A DNA stretch of 46,841 nucleotides from Actinobacteria bacterium UBA2286. Lineage in GTDB: Bacteria; Actinomycetota; Coriobacteriia; Anaerosomatales; Anaerosomataceae. The notes under the pieces were generated by a model that worked only from the letters and a program-made list of their open reading frames with translations, was not told where the DNA came from and searched no databases. The stretch covers positions 1 through 46,841 of the forward strand of contig DDWM01000059.1 of NCBI GenBank assembly GCA_002345925.1, written 5' to 3'. Positions 1-9,829 of this stretch are shown here, one piece after another. The position numbers and the translations under genes are program-made. Numbering within the stretch: the first letter of the stretch is position 1; each line of letters begins with the position of its first letter.

Positions 1-324
1 CTGGACGCGATGACGCGCGGGTGCCTCGGCGGCATCACATTCTGCTTCATCAGCCACGTGGGCGACCTGCAGCCTTGCGGATACTTCGACATGCAGCTTG
101 GCAACGTGAAAGAGCAGCCGTTCAGCCAGATCTGGACCGAGTCCAAGGTCTTCAACGAGCTCCGCGATTACTCGCTGCTCAAGGGCAAGTGCGGCGCGTG
201 TGAGTACAAGGCTGTCTGCGGCGGTTGCCGTGCGCGCGCCCTGTCAGTCACCGGCGATTACCTTGCCGAGGAGCCCTACTGTGTATACGTCCCGGCCTCT
301 ATGCGCCCGGATTGCGAGGAGTAG
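1..324 (+). CDS. Radical SAM/SPASM heme-pathway enzyme (AhbC- or AhbD-like), C-terminal part
   Basis: This is only the C-terminal 107 residues of a gene that begins before the window; the frame is open from base 1. The visible part carries the cysteine-rich SPASM tail: CGACEYKAVCGGCRARA, then a final Cys in EEPYC, which would ligate an auxiliary Fe-S cluster. This tail is typical of the radical SAM enzymes of the siroheme-dependent heme route, AhbC (Fe-coproporphyrin synthase) and AhbD (heme synthase), and of NirJ. The next gene starts 2 bases downstream and is a siroheme decarboxylase, which supports a heme role. I cannot separate AhbC from AhbD because the radical SAM core (CX3CX2C) lies outside the window. 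Confidence 0.8.
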   Translation: MDAMTRGCLGGITFCFISHVGDLQPCGYFDMQLGNVKEQPFSQIWTESKVFNELRDYSLLKGKCGACEYKAVCGGCRARALSVTGDYLAEEPYCVYVPASMRPDCEE

Positions 325-326
325 CG

Positions 327-1346
327 GTGACCCAGGCCGAACTCACAGATCTCGATCGTCGGGTACTCGACCGTATCCAGACGTCTTTCCCCGTGACTTC
401 GCGGCCGTTCGCTGCGCTTGCGAAGGACTTCGGCGTGGCCGAGGCTGACGTGATCGCCAGCGTTCGCGGCCTTAAGAGCTCGGGTGTCATTCGGCGCATA
501 GGCGCGATCTTCGACTCGCACCGCCTCGGCTACAAGAGCACGCTTTGTGCGATCGCCGTGCCCGAGGAGCGCATAGAAGAAGTCGCAGCGCTGATCTCGG
601 AGTTCCCGAATGTCACGCATAACTACGAGCGCGAGGACCGCTACAACGTGTGGTTCACGCTTATCGCTCATTCACCCGCGCGTGTTCAGGCTATTCTCGA
701 TGAGATAGCCGAGCGCACAGGCATCGACGATATCCTCGACCTGCCGGCGATCCGCCTGTTCAAGATCAAGGTCGACTTCGACTTCAGCGGTGAGCGCGGC
801 GAGCGTGTCGAGGCACCGCCGACCACAAAGCCCGCCGAGACCGAGGCGGTCGAACTCTCCCGTGAGGAGAAGGCGCTCGCACGTCTGTTGCAGGCTGATC
901 TGCACGTCACCGAGCGGCCGTTCCTTGAGCTCGCAAAGACGCTCGCCGAGTGTGGGTATGACGTCGACGAGGCGTGGGCGATTCAGTGCACGCGCGAGTG
1001 GGTCGAGGCGCGGGTCATCCGTCGCTTTGGCGCGGCGATTCGCCACCACCGCACGGGTTACTCGGCAAACGCGATGGGCGTGTGGCATGCCTCCGAGGAG
1101 CGCGTGGAAGAGGTCGGCCGCATCATGGCGTCGTTCCCTGAGGCGAGTCATGTTTACCAGCGACCGTCCGCGCCCACATGGCCCGCGAACCTGTACACGA
1201 TGATCCACGGCCGAAGCCGCGAAGATGTCGTGGACGTGGCCGAGCGGATTCGCGAAGCGACCGGTCTTGAGGCGCCCCGGCTGCTGTACTCTGTTCGAGA
1301 GTTCAAAAAGACCTCAATGAAATACTTCGCCGAGGGTGACGGATAG
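327..1346 (+). CDS. ahbAB: Siroheme decarboxylase, AhbA-AhbB fusion
   Basis: The 339-residue protein contains two tandem Lrp/AsnC-like units, each a winged helix plus a ferredoxin-like domain: about residues 1-155 and 175-339. The conserved decarboxylase signature appears in both halves: RRIGAIFDSHRLGY in the first and RRFGAAIRHHRTGY in the second. AhbA and AhbB normally form a heterodimer that converts siroheme to didecarboxysiroheme in alternative heme synthesis; here they are one chain. I chose the GTG at 327 because GGAG lies 5 bases upstream and earlier starts would run back into the radical SAM gene. A NirDL-type heme d1 protein is the main alternative, but hemL nearby and the many c-type cytochromes favour heme b/c supply. 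Confidence 0.88.
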   Translation: MTQAELTDLDRRVLDRIQTSFPVTSRPFAALAKDFGVAEADVIASVRGLKSSGVIRRIGAIFDSHRLGYKSTLCAIAVPEERIEEVAALISEFPNVTHNYEREDRYNVWFTLIAHSPARVQAILDEIAERTGIDDILDLPAIRLFKIKVDFDFSGERGERVEAPPTTKPAETEAVELSREEKALARLLQADLHVTERPFLELAKTLAECGYDVDEAWAIQCTREWVEARVIRRFGAAIRHHRTGYSANAMGVWHASEERVEEVGRIMASFPEASHVYQRPSAPTWPANLYTMIHGRSREDVVDVAERIREATGLEAPRLLYSVREFKKTSMKYFAEGDG

Positions 1347-1373
1347 CCCCTTAGCCCCCTGCAGAGACGGAGT

Positions 1374-2171
1374 GTGGACGCAATCGTGGGAGCGACACCT
1401 GCGCGGACGATTCAGCATCTTGAGGTCGTCCTTCCGGCGTTCAATGAATCGCGTTCAATCGCCGATCTGATCGGTCGCCTCGCTGAAGTCCTGGGAGGCC
1501 AGGGAATCGACTACGGCATTCTTGTCGTCGACGATGGCAGTGCCGACTCGACCGCCGCCGATGCCCGCCGCGCCGGTGAAGGGCTGCCGGTTCGGGTTGT
1601 GAGCAACGAGCGCAATATGGGCCTCGGGCGAACAATCGCGCGTGGCATGCGCATGGCGTCCGAGAGTGCTCGTCCGGGCGACGTCATCGTGACGCTCGAC
1701 GCCGATCTCACGCAGGACCCCATCTACATTCCATCCATGGCCGAGGCATACTGCGGTGGCTGCGATATCGTCATCGCATCGCGCTTTCGCCCCGGCTCGC
1801 AGGTGCATGGGCTCTCGGCATTCCGACTGGCTATGACTGCCGGAGCGCGCATCGGCTGCACCATCGCGCTGAACGTTCCCGGCGTGCGTGACTACAGTTG
1901 CGGCTTCAGGCTCTACGACGCGAGCTTGCTGCGGGAGATGTTCGAGCGCTATGGCGACGGTTTCGTGTCCCAAAACGGATTCGCGTGCATGGTGGAGATC
2001 CTCGTCAAGATGCGGCGCCACGCCCGTGTGTGCGAGGTGCCGTTTGAGCTGCACTACGAGGCGAAGCGAAGCGCCAGCTCGATGCGCGTATGGCGCACCG
2101 TTGGGCAGTACGTGGATGTCGTCCGCGAGGTTCACCGTTTCGAAGCGGCCGAGCGCAAGGCCCGCCGATGA
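1374..2171 (+). CDS. Family 2 glycosyltransferase, DPM1/ArnC-like polyprenyl-phosphate sugar synthase
   Basis: This 265-residue GT-A enzyme opens with LEVVLPAFNESRSIADLI, has the nucleotide-binding VVDDGSADST, and carries a metal-binding DADLTQDP motif near residue 105. The sequence NERNMGLGRTIARGMRMA is typical of dolichyl/polyprenyl-phosphate mannose or glucose synthases. I see no C-terminal membrane helices, so it resembles single-domain DPM1 more than full-length ArnC. It should load a sugar onto undecaprenyl phosphate on the cytoplasmic face. The next genes encode an ArnE/F-like transporter pair and an ArnT-like transferase, so the product is probably flipped and used outside. It starts with GTG at 1374 behind a weak GGAG, and its stop overlaps the next ATG. 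Confidence 0.82.
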   Translation: MDAIVGATPARTIQHLEVVLPAFNESRSIADLIGRLAEVLGGQGIDYGILVVDDGSADSTAADARRAGEGLPVRVVSNERNMGLGRTIARGMRMASESARPGDVIVTLDADLTQDPIYIPSMAEAYCGGCDIVIASRFRPGSQVHGLSAFRLAMTAGARIGCTIALNVPGVRDYSCGFRLYDASLLREMFERYGDGFVSQNGFACMVEILVKMRRHARVCEVPFELHYEAKRSASSMRVWRTVGQYVDVVREVHRFEAAERKARR

Positions 2172-2557
2172 GCTCCTCGCCATCCAGGACCGCATCTTAC
2201 GCGCTCATCGCTGCATCGATCGTTACGGCCTCTGCCGGGCAGTCGCTCATGAAGGCAGGGCTCGGCGGCATCGATGGCGCGGACAGCGCACTTTCGGTGC
2301 TCGCCTCGGCGGCGGGACGTCCGGTGGTGTGGGCCGGCCTTATCGCATACGCGCTCTCATCGGCGCTGTGGCTGGTTGTGCTTTCGCGCGTTGAGCTCTC
2401 GGTGGCATATCCGCTGGGATCGCTCTCATATGTGATCGTGGTATTCGTGTCGCTTGCGCTGGGTGAGGTCGTGAGCCCGCTTCGGTGGCTCGGTGTGGCG
2501 CTCATAATGCTGGGCGTCTGGGCGATCGGCAGCGCATCTGCGCGTGAGCGCGCATGA
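2168..2557 (+). CDS. Small multidrug-resistance/ArnF-like membrane protein, subunit 1
   Basis: This 129-residue, four-helix protein belongs to the DMT/SMR superfamily. Helix 1 carries GQSLMKAGLGG, where EmrE would have its essential Glu, and helix 3 carries ELSVAYPLGSLSYVIVVF. The GQ...K and AYP...SL motifs are those of ArnE/ArnF, the heterodimer thought to flip undecaprenyl-phosphate aminoarabinose. The lack of a helix-1 Glu argues against drug efflux. ATG at 2168 overlaps the upstream TGA, and its own stop overlaps the next ATG, so the pair is probably translationally coupled. The substrate is inferred from context to be the lipid-linked sugar made by the preceding GT2. Confidence 0.75.
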   Translation: MSSSPSRTASYALIAASIVTASAGQSLMKAGLGGIDGADSALSVLASAAGRPVVWAGLIAYALSSALWLVVLSRVELSVAYPLGSLSYVIVVFVSLALGEVVSPLRWLGVALIMLGVWAIGSASARERA

Positions 2558-2928
2558 GTCAGCTGCCACTCATCCTTGGAACCGTATCGCTTGTGGTCTG
2601 CGGGCAGCTGCTGCTCAAGGCGGGCATGCGTCGCGTAGGCGTCGTCGATGCCGAGCGACTCCGCTCTCCGTTGGCGCTTATTGCGAATGTGGCGCGAACG
2701 CCGGCGGTCGTGGGTGGACTGACGATCTATGGCGTCTCGGCGCTTGCTTGGATCGTCGTGCTGTCGCGCACGGAACTCTCATTTGCCTATCCGTTTCTCA
2801 GCCTTGCGTACGTGATCGTCACGGTGGCCGCGGTGAGGCTCCTTGGCGAGCGTTTCTCGGCAAGGCAATGGGCTGGGCTCGTTTCGGTTGTGTCCGGTGT
2901 ACTGCTTGTTGCGCTGTCGGCAGGATAG
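2554..2928 (+). CDS. Small multidrug-resistance/ArnE-like membrane protein, subunit 2
   Basis: This 124-residue, four-helix paralogue of the preceding gene resembles E. coli ArnE most in its second half: ELSFAYPFLSLAYVIVTVAA, then SARQWAGLVSVVSGV. Helix 1 has CGQLLLKAG, again without the Glu of drug-transporting SMR proteins. It starts with ATG inside an ATGA overlap with the first subunit. Two adjacent, diverged SMR genes usually encode an antiparallel heterodimer, so I predict a single flippase made of both. wecB follows after 3 bases. Confidence 0.75.
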   Translation: MSQLPLILGTVSLVVCGQLLLKAGMRRVGVVDAERLRSPLALIANVARTPAVVGGLTIYGVSALAWIVVLSRTELSFAYPFLSLAYVIVTVAAVRLLGERFSARQWAGLVSVVSGVLLVALSAG

Positions 2929-2931
2929 GGG

Positions 2932-4050
2932 ATGGCTGTGACGACTACGGTGCTCTTCGTCTTTGGGACACGACCGGAGGCCATCAAGATGGCGCCGGCG
3001 ATCAAATGCGTACGTGAGCGCGAAGGTATGCGCGCCGTCGTCGCCGTGACCGCGCAGCATCGGGAGATGCTCGATCAGGTGCTTGAGCTCTTTGAGATCG
3101 TTCCGGAGTACGACCTTGATCTCATGCGCGAGCGCCAGCTGCCCGAGGAAGTCCTCGCACGGGCGCTCGTCGAGCTTTCGACGCTGATCCGTGAGGTCGA
3201 CCCCGAGATCGTGCTCGTACAGGGCGACACCACGACCACGCTCGCCGGCGCGCTTGCGGCGTTTTACACGCATGTGCCGGTGGGTCACCTTGAGGCCGGC
3301 CTGCGAACAGATGACCTTTCCAGCCCGTTTCCCGAGGAAGGCAACCGTCGCCTCGTCTCGCAGGTTGCGACGCTGAGCTTCGCGCCAACCGAGCACGCGG
3401 CGGCTCGCCTGCGTGCCGAGGGGGCGAGTCCTGCCTCGGTCATCATGACCGGCAACACCGTCATCGATGCTGTTATGGACGTGGCTGAGCGGAGCGTCGA
3501 GCTGCCCTCGTTGCTTGCGACGCTACCGGGGGAGGGCCGCCGACTTGCGGTCGTCACCTTGCATCGCCGCGAAAGCTGGGGGGCGCCGCTCGAGGAAGCG
3601 TGCCTCGGCATACGTGACGCTCTTGATGCGACGCCCGACCTGGTCATTGTGCTTCCGGTACATAGGAACCCTGTGGTTGCCGAAACGGTGAACCGCGTCC
3701 TCGGAAATCACGAACGCGCGGTTCTCACAGAACCGCTCGGCTATGTCGAGTTCGTGAAGCTACTTAAGAAGTGCACCATCGTGCTGTCTGACTCGGGTGG
3801 GCTTCAGGAGGAGGCGGCGGCTCTCGGCAAGCCGCTTCTGCTGTTGCGTGAAACGACCGAGCGTCCGGAAGGCGCCGAGGCGGGCACGCTCAAGCTCGTG
3901 GGCACCGACCGTGCGACCGTTGCCCGTGAGACGATCGCGCTGCTGGGTGATGCGGACGTGTACCAGGCGATGGCCGGCGCGCCCAATCCGTTCGGTGACG
4001 GTCATGCCGCCGAGAAGATCATCGACGCTATCGAGGAGTACCTGGGATGA
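2932..4050 (+). CDS. wecB: UDP-N-acetylglucosamine 2-epimerase (non-hydrolysing)
   Basis: The 372-residue protein is full length for WecB/MnaA, which interconverts UDP-GlcNAc and UDP-ManNAc in the cytoplasm. Visible family motifs are FGTRPEAIKMAP at the N-terminus, QGDTTTTLAGALAAFY, GHLEAGLRT followed by PFPEEGNRR, and LSDSGGLQEEAAALGKP for UDP binding. Start ATG 2932 follows the SMR stop by 3 bases; a GTG two codons later is an alternative. Its place between the flippase pair and the GT39 suggests that ManNAc or a derivative is the sugar handled here. A second, more divergent epimerase at 20805-21881 belongs to a different pathway. Confidence 0.92.
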   Translation: MAVTTTVLFVFGTRPEAIKMAPAIKCVREREGMRAVVAVTAQHREMLDQVLELFEIVPEYDLDLMRERQLPEEVLARALVELSTLIREVDPEIVLVQGDTTTTLAGALAAFYTHVPVGHLEAGLRTDDLSSPFPEEGNRRLVSQVATLSFAPTEHAAARLRAEGASPASVIMTGNTVIDAVMDVAERSVELPSLLATLPGEGRRLAVVTLHRRESWGAPLEEACLGIRDALDATPDLVIVLPVHRNPVVAETVNRVLGNHERAVLTEPLGYVEFVKLLKKCTIVLSDSGGLQEEAAALGKPLLLLRETTERPEGAEAGTLKLVGTDRATVARETIALLGDADVYQAMAGAPNPFGDGHAAEKIIDAIEEYLG

Positions 4051-5615
4051 AGATGACTGACAGTCGTCGCAAGCTCGTGATGATTCTCGTGCTCGGCGCG
4101 ATACTCCTCACCGCGTTCGCGATCCGGGCGTACCGAATAACCGACCCGATCGGTGGCTACCACGCGTTCAACGAGGGCTTCTATACGAAGCTTGCCGCGG
4201 CCGATACCCACAGGGGAGCGCTCGATTGGCTCACAGCGCCGCAGGATCGCAACAACCCGCCGATGTACTCGCTTGTGGTCTCGGTGCTGTTCCTCATCTT
4301 CGGTGAGGGAGTCGCTCTGGCGCGCCTTGTATCGGTGGTGTCGGGTGTTGCGACCGTGTACTACACGTTCCTGCTCGGTAAGACCCTCTACACCGAGCGA
4401 ATCGGGTTACTCTCGGCGGCGATTCTAGCTGTTACGCCGGGATTTGCGATTGTGAACCACAACATCCAGGTCGACTCGCTCATGCTCTTCTTCATGATTG
4501 CGGGCACGTATCACTACGTGTGTTCGATTCCGGACGATAACCGCAAGCAGGCGTTTCTTGGCGGTGCGTTCATGGGCCTTGCGCTTGCGACCAAGCTGCC
4601 CTCGGTGTTGGCGCCGCTGGTGCTGGCGCTCTGGGAGACCTGGCGCACGCATGGCATCGCCTGGCTTCGCGGCAAGCGCGTGCTGCCCTTCATCGGCGGC
4701 CTGTTCGCCTTCGGCCTGCCGTGGTACATCGCGCGTTACATCTTCGACGGTGTGTCATTCGTGAGCGGCCAGGCCACCCTTGCTGGCAGCGCATCGGCCG
4801 CCAGCAGCTGGACGGTCTTCCGCTGGCAGGTGCTCAATGAGCTCTTCTGGGTGATGTCACCGGTACTCGCGGTGCTCGGCGTTGCTGCGCTGGCGTACCT
4901 GGTGTTCAAGCGCGGCGTTGGCGACAAGCTGGTGTTGCTCTCGGCGGCGGCCTACATCGGCTTCCATATGGTGTACAACTTCCACTCGTACTACCTCATC
5001 CCACTCACGCCGTTCGTGGCGATTGCCGTCGCACGCGGGACATATGCGCTCGCTCGCAAGGTGCCGCACATCGTATGGGTGCATGCCTTGATTCTCCCGT
5101 TCTTGCTTCTGGCGACGGCACTCATGTTCGCCGGCAACAAGTACGGGCTCTGGTCTCCGGCGCAGGTGCTTGCCACACTGCCGGTCCCCCCCGCTCAGGC
5201 CACGGTGTACGACACAGTGGAGCTGGCGGGCTCGTATCAGCCTGCGATCGAGTACACGCTCGCACCCGCGAAGGTAATAGAGCTGGGTGACGGCTCTGAC
5301 CTTGTGAGCGACATGCCGCTTGCGAAAACGGGCAGCACGTACTTGCTCACATCATTCGAGCCGACCTCAGAAGATGGTGCGACCCCGGAGTACATCGCCG
5401 CGTACCCTGAGTCACAGACCAGCGTCGTGTTCTTCGGTTTTGAGATCACGCAGGTGCCGGTGAATCGGCACTTCTTCGCCAACGGCGTGTGGCAGACTCG
5501 ATGGGTCGGTGCTCCGTATTTCGGATTCACAAGTGAGGTCCTTGAGATCAACCCGGGCGACGCCTTCCTGCGCCTCTACGACGCGAAGGTCGTTCGCGAC
5601 TTCATGGCCAACTAG
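4047..5615 (+). CDS. ArnT/PMT-like membrane glycosyltransferase (GT39-type)
   Basis: The 522-residue integral membrane protein has about ten hydrophobic helices in the first 350 residues and a soluble C-terminal domain of about 150 residues. The first extracytoplasmic loop carries acidic residues (GGYHAFNEGFYTKLA), where GT-C enzymes have their catalytic acid, and RNNPPMY follows as in ArnT/PMT proteins. It should move a sugar from a polyprenyl-phosphate donor to an acceptor outside the membrane. ATG 4047 overlaps the wecB stop; ATG 4053 is an alternative start. With the upstream DPM1-like GT2 and ArnE/F-like pair it completes a charge-flip-transfer module. The acceptor cannot be read from the sequence. 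Confidence 0.78.
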   Translation: MKMTDSRRKLVMILVLGAILLTAFAIRAYRITDPIGGYHAFNEGFYTKLAAADTHRGALDWLTAPQDRNNPPMYSLVVSVLFLIFGEGVALARLVSVVSGVATVYYTFLLGKTLYTERIGLLSAAILAVTPGFAIVNHNIQVDSLMLFFMIAGTYHYVCSIPDDNRKQAFLGGAFMGLALATKLPSVLAPLVLALWETWRTHGIAWLRGKRVLPFIGGLFAFGLPWYIARYIFDGVSFVSGQATLAGSASAASSWTVFRWQVLNELFWVMSPVLAVLGVAALAYLVFKRGVGDKLVLLSAAAYIGFHMVYNFHSYYLIPLTPFVAIAVARGTYALARKVPHIVWVHALILPFLLLATALMFAGNKYGLWSPAQVLATLPVPPAQATVYDTVELAGSYQPAIEYTLAPAKVIELGDGSDLVSDMPLAKTGSTYLLTSFEPTSEDGATPEYIAAYPESQTSVVFFGFEITQVPVNRHFFANGVWQTRWVGAPYFGFTSEVLEINPGDAFLRLYDAKVVRDFMAN

Positions 5616-5621
5616 CCCTGC

Positions 5622-5669
5622 TATACTCTGCGGGTGCATTTTTGAGCGGCGCTTTGCGCCCGAAAGGAG
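5622..5669 (+). promoter_or_regulatory. Putative hemL promoter, leader hairpin and strong ribosome binding site
   Basis: A CTATACT element places a -10 hexamer at 5622-5627, just after the GT39 stop; I see no good -35. The leader then holds a small perfect hairpin, GGCGC-TTT-GCGCC at 5648-5660, and AAAGGAG at 5663-5669, ten bases before the hemL ATG. There is no U-run, so the hairpin is not an obvious terminator. Confidence 0.4.
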
Positions 5670-5679
5670 TTCGTCGGCT

Positions 5680-6963
<1,284 letters not shown>

Positions 6964-7015
6964 CCCTCAAGTGACTCCACAGGTGCTAATCTTGTGGTTT
7001 GGTGTTCTAAATCGT

Positions 7016-7034
7016 CGCACGGCCGGTCCGTGCG
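7016..7034 (+). other. Hairpin in the galU leader
   Basis: A perfect 7-bp inverted repeat, CGCACGG-CCGGT-CCGTGCG, lies 20 bases before the galU start and is followed by GAAGGTGAGG rather than a U-run. It could be an mRNA-stability or translational element, or a residual hemL terminator; nothing in the sequence decides this. Confidence 0.35.
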
Positions 7035-7054
7035 GAAGGTGAGGACGAAAGCAC

Positions 7055-7906
7055 ATGAAAGCCATAATTCCCGCTGCGGGCCTTGGCACACGTTTCTTGC
7101 CTGCGACCAAAGCGCAGCCCAAAGAGATGCTGCCCGTGGTTGGCAAGCCGGTTATCCAGTACGTCGTTGAAGAGGCCGTAGCGGCCGGAGTCGATGACGT
7201 GCTTCTCATTACCGGCCGAGGCAAGCGGGCCATCGAGGACCACTTCGACCGCTCGCTTGAGCTTGAGGATCTCCTCGAGCGTTCTGGCGCTGTCGACAAG
7301 CTACGCCAGGTTCGCGCTATCACTGACTTGGCCGAGGTCTTCTACGTGCGGCAGAAGCGCCCGCGCGGTCTTGGACACGCCGTTGCATGTGGTGCGGCGC
7401 ATACCGGCGACGAGCCGTTCTTCGTACTGCTCGGCGACGTCATCGTGCCGGACAACTCATGCCTCAACCGACTCAAAGAGGTCCACGAGAAGTACGGCGC
7501 GTCCGTCATCGCCGTTACCCCCGTGGAGCAGCATCTGGTGAGCCGTTACGGCGTCATCGCCGGTCATGAAGTGGAGCCCGGTGTTTGGAAGCTGACCGAC
7601 CTCGTTGAGAAGCCTCCGGTGAACGACGCGCCGAGCAACCTGGCGATCTTCGGCCGATATCTCTTGACGCCGCTCATCATGAAGATCCTCCCCACGATCG
7701 AGCCTGGCCGCGGCGACGAGATCCAGCTCACCGACGCACTCAAGGAGCTTCTCAAGCAAGAGGACATCTACGCGATAACCATGGAGTGCAGCGGCTACGA
7801 CACCGGCAACGTGCTCTCGTGGCTTGAGGCGAACGTTTCGCTCGCACTGGAGTCCAAGGAGTATGGCCCGGCGCTCCGCGACAGTCTTGAGAAGCTGCTC
7901 GGTTAA
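7055..7906 (+). CDS. galU: UTP-glucose-1-phosphate uridylyltransferase
   Basis: The 283-residue protein makes UDP-glucose from glucose-1-phosphate and UTP. The nucleotidyltransferase signature IPAAGLGTRFLPATKAQPKE sits at the N-terminus with its catalytic Lys, followed by EMLPVVGKPVIQYVVEEAV; further in are LLGDVIVPD for metal binding and LVEKPP. Its length matches bacterial GalU. Start ATG 7055 follows GGTGAGGACGAAAGC. It opens the nucleotide-sugar part of the window, 50 bases before rfbF; both enzymes draw on glucose-1-phosphate. Confidence 0.95.
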   Translation: MKAIIPAAGLGTRFLPATKAQPKEMLPVVGKPVIQYVVEEAVAAGVDDVLLITGRGKRAIEDHFDRSLELEDLLERSGAVDKLRQVRAITDLAEVFYVRQKRPRGLGHAVACGAAHTGDEPFFVLLGDVIVPDNSCLNRLKEVHEKYGASVIAVTPVEQHLVSRYGVIAGHEVEPGVWKLTDLVEKPPVNDAPSNLAIFGRYLLTPLIMKILPTIEPGRGDEIQLTDALKELLKQEDIYAITMECSGYDTGNVLSWLEANVSLALESKEYGPALRDSLEKLLG

Positions 7907-7956
7907 GAGCGAGACAAATCTGACTGCCCCATGTCGATGATGAAGAGGGAGTCCTC

Positions 7957-8727
7957 ATGAAGGTCGTCATACTTGCAGGTGGTCTTGGAACTCGCATTTC
8001 CGAGGAGTCTGTGACTCGCCCCAAACCCATGGCAGAGATTGGCGACAAGCCGATTCTTTGGCACATCATGAAGATGTACAGCCACTTCGGCTTCAATGAG
8101 TTCGTAATCTGCGCTGGCTACAAGGGCTATCAGATCAAGGAGTACTTCCACAACTACTGGCTGCACAACGCAGACGTGACGTTTGACATGCGCTCTCACG
8201 AATGTGAGGTCCACGAGGACACAAACGAGGCGTGGAAGGTCACTGTAGTCGACACCGGAGCGGACACGATGACTGGCGGGCGCGTGAAGCGCATTCAGCC
8301 GTATGTTGATGGCGAAACGTTCATGCTGACCTACGGCGACGGCGTTGCCGATGTGGATATCCCGGGATTGCTTGAGGTTCATCGCGAGTCGGGTCGAGCG
8401 GCAACGCTGACTGCGGTGCAGCCGATCGGGCGTTTTGGGGCACTCGAGCTCGGTGATGGCAACCGCGTCGATTGCTTCCGGGAGAAGCCGCTAGGCGATG
8501 GCGATTGGATCAACGGCGGGTTCTTTGTCATGGAGCCCTCGGTGTTCGATCGCATTGCGGATGATGAGACCGTGCTTGAGCGTGCGCCGTTGTCGTCTCT
8601 TGCCGCAGACGGACAGCTTGGCGTGTACAAGCATCGCGGATTCTGGCAGCCGATGGACACGCTGCGGGACAAGAACCATCTTGAGGCTCTATGGCAGTCG
8701 GGCGCGGCGCCATGGAAGGTCTGGTAG
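7957..8727 (+). CDS. rfbF: Glucose-1-phosphate cytidylyltransferase
   Basis: The 256-residue enzyme makes CDP-glucose from glucose-1-phosphate and CTP, the entry to CDP-linked 3,6-dideoxyhexoses. The N-terminal signature VILAGGLGTRISEESVTRPK is specific to the RfbF/DdhA group. It is followed by KPILWHIMKMYSHFGF, GYKGYQIKEYF and the conserved LTYGDGVADVD. Start ATG 7957 has GAGGGAG upstream. It heads a tight run of five genes in the order found in the Yersinia pseudotuberculosis yersiniose cluster (ddhA-ddhB-ddhC-yerE-yerF). Also called ddhA or ascA. Confidence 0.95.
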   Translation: MKVVILAGGLGTRISEESVTRPKPMAEIGDKPILWHIMKMYSHFGFNEFVICAGYKGYQIKEYFHNYWLHNADVTFDMRSHECEVHEDTNEAWKVTVVDTGADTMTGGRVKRIQPYVDGETFMLTYGDGVADVDIPGLLEVHRESGRAATLTAVQPIGRFGALELGDGNRVDCFREKPLGDGDWINGGFFVMEPSVFDRIADDETVLERAPLSSLAADGQLGVYKHRGFWQPMDTLRDKNHLEALWQSGAAPWKVW

Positions 8728-8729
8728 CC

Positions 8730-9815
8730 GTGCAATCGTTGTTTGGTGGAGCCTTCAGAGGTACTAGAGTACTTGTGACGGGTCACACGGGCTTCAAGGG
8801 CTCCTGGCTGAGTCGCTGGCTACTCGATCTCGGAGCTGAGGTCACTGGCTACGCGCTCGCGCCTGACACAAGCCCATCTCTCTTCTCGGATATGCGCATG
8901 GAAGCGCACATGGACAGTCGTATTGGCGACATCCGTGACGCAGGTGGTGTCGCATCGCTAGTGGCCGAGACGCGCCCTGAGATCGTGCTGCACCTTGCGG
9001 CGCAGCCGCTAGTCTTGCGAAGCTACGCCGAGCCGAGCTACACGTTCGAGACCAACGTGCTTGGCACGGTCAATCTGCTTGAAGCGGTGCGGGCGGTCCC
9101 TGAGTGCCGCTCCGTCGTAAATGTGACGACCGATAAGGTGTACTCGAACCCCGAAACAGGGGAGCCGTTTGCCGAGGACTGCCCTTTGGGTGGCTTTGAT
9201 CCGTACAGCGCCAGCAAAGCGTCCTCAGAGATTGTGACCGCGTCGTACAGGGACGCGTTCTTCTCGGGCGATGGTGCAGCCGTGGCGACCGCCAGAGCGG
9301 GCAACGTGATCGGCGGCGGTGACTGGGCCGCCGATCGGCTTGTCCCGGACTGTGCGAAGGCGCTTGCCGCTGACCAATCGGTCATCGTCCGAAATCCCGC
9401 CTCGGTTCGACCGTGGCAGCACGTTCTGGAGCCGCTCGCTGGATACCTGTGGCTTGCGGCCCGGCTGAAAGATGACCAGTCGCTCGCGGGCGCGTTCAAC
9501 TTCGGCCCGGATCCGGCCGCGACTCGAACGGTGGGGGAGCTCGCGGACGCATTTGTCTCGGCATGGGGCAGCGGTTCCTGGCACGCACCCGAGATGGGGG
9601 AGCAGCCTCACGAGGCCGGTCACCTGCGTCTCGACATCGGCAAGGCCGATAGCCTGCTGTCGTGGCGTCCGCTGTGGGATTTTGAGACCACGGTCGCACA
9701 GACCGCTGGGTGGTATCGCGCGTATGCCGCCGGTGAGAGCGCCGGCGCGCTGGTCAAAGAGGACATCCGGGCGTACGAGAACGCCGCCAGGTCCGCTGGA
9801 GCATCGTGGGTGTGA
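8730..9815 (+). CDS. rfbG: CDP-glucose 4,6-dehydratase
   Basis: The 361-residue extended short-chain dehydrogenase turns CDP-glucose into CDP-4-keto-6-deoxyglucose. The Rossmann signature and substrate loop VTGHTGFKGSWLSRWLLDLG are diagnostic for RfbG, with NVTTDKVYSN and the catalytic YSASK further along. I chose GTG 8730 because GGAAGGT lies 9 bases upstream and it starts right after the rfbF stop; ATG 8712 and ATG 8691, inside rfbF, are longer alternatives. Also called ddhB or ascB. Confidence 0.94.
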   Translation: MQSLFGGAFRGTRVLVTGHTGFKGSWLSRWLLDLGAEVTGYALAPDTSPSLFSDMRMEAHMDSRIGDIRDAGGVASLVAETRPEIVLHLAAQPLVLRSYAEPSYTFETNVLGTVNLLEAVRAVPECRSVVNVTTDKVYSNPETGEPFAEDCPLGGFDPYSASKASSEIVTASYRDAFFSGDGAAVATARAGNVIGGGDWAADRLVPDCAKALAADQSVIVRNPASVRPWQHVLEPLAGYLWLAARLKDDQSLAGAFNFGPDPAATRTVGELADAFVSAWGSGSWHAPEMGEQPHEAGHLRLDIGKADSLLSWRPLWDFETTVAQTAGWYRAYAAGESAGALVKEDIRAYENAARSAGASWV

Positions 9816-9829
9816 CAGGAGACCACAAC

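Noticed and set aside
2168..2928. Multidrug efflux pump of the EmrE type
   Set aside because: Both proteins lack the essential helix-1 Glu and carry ArnE/F motifs, and the neighbours are lipid-sugar genes.
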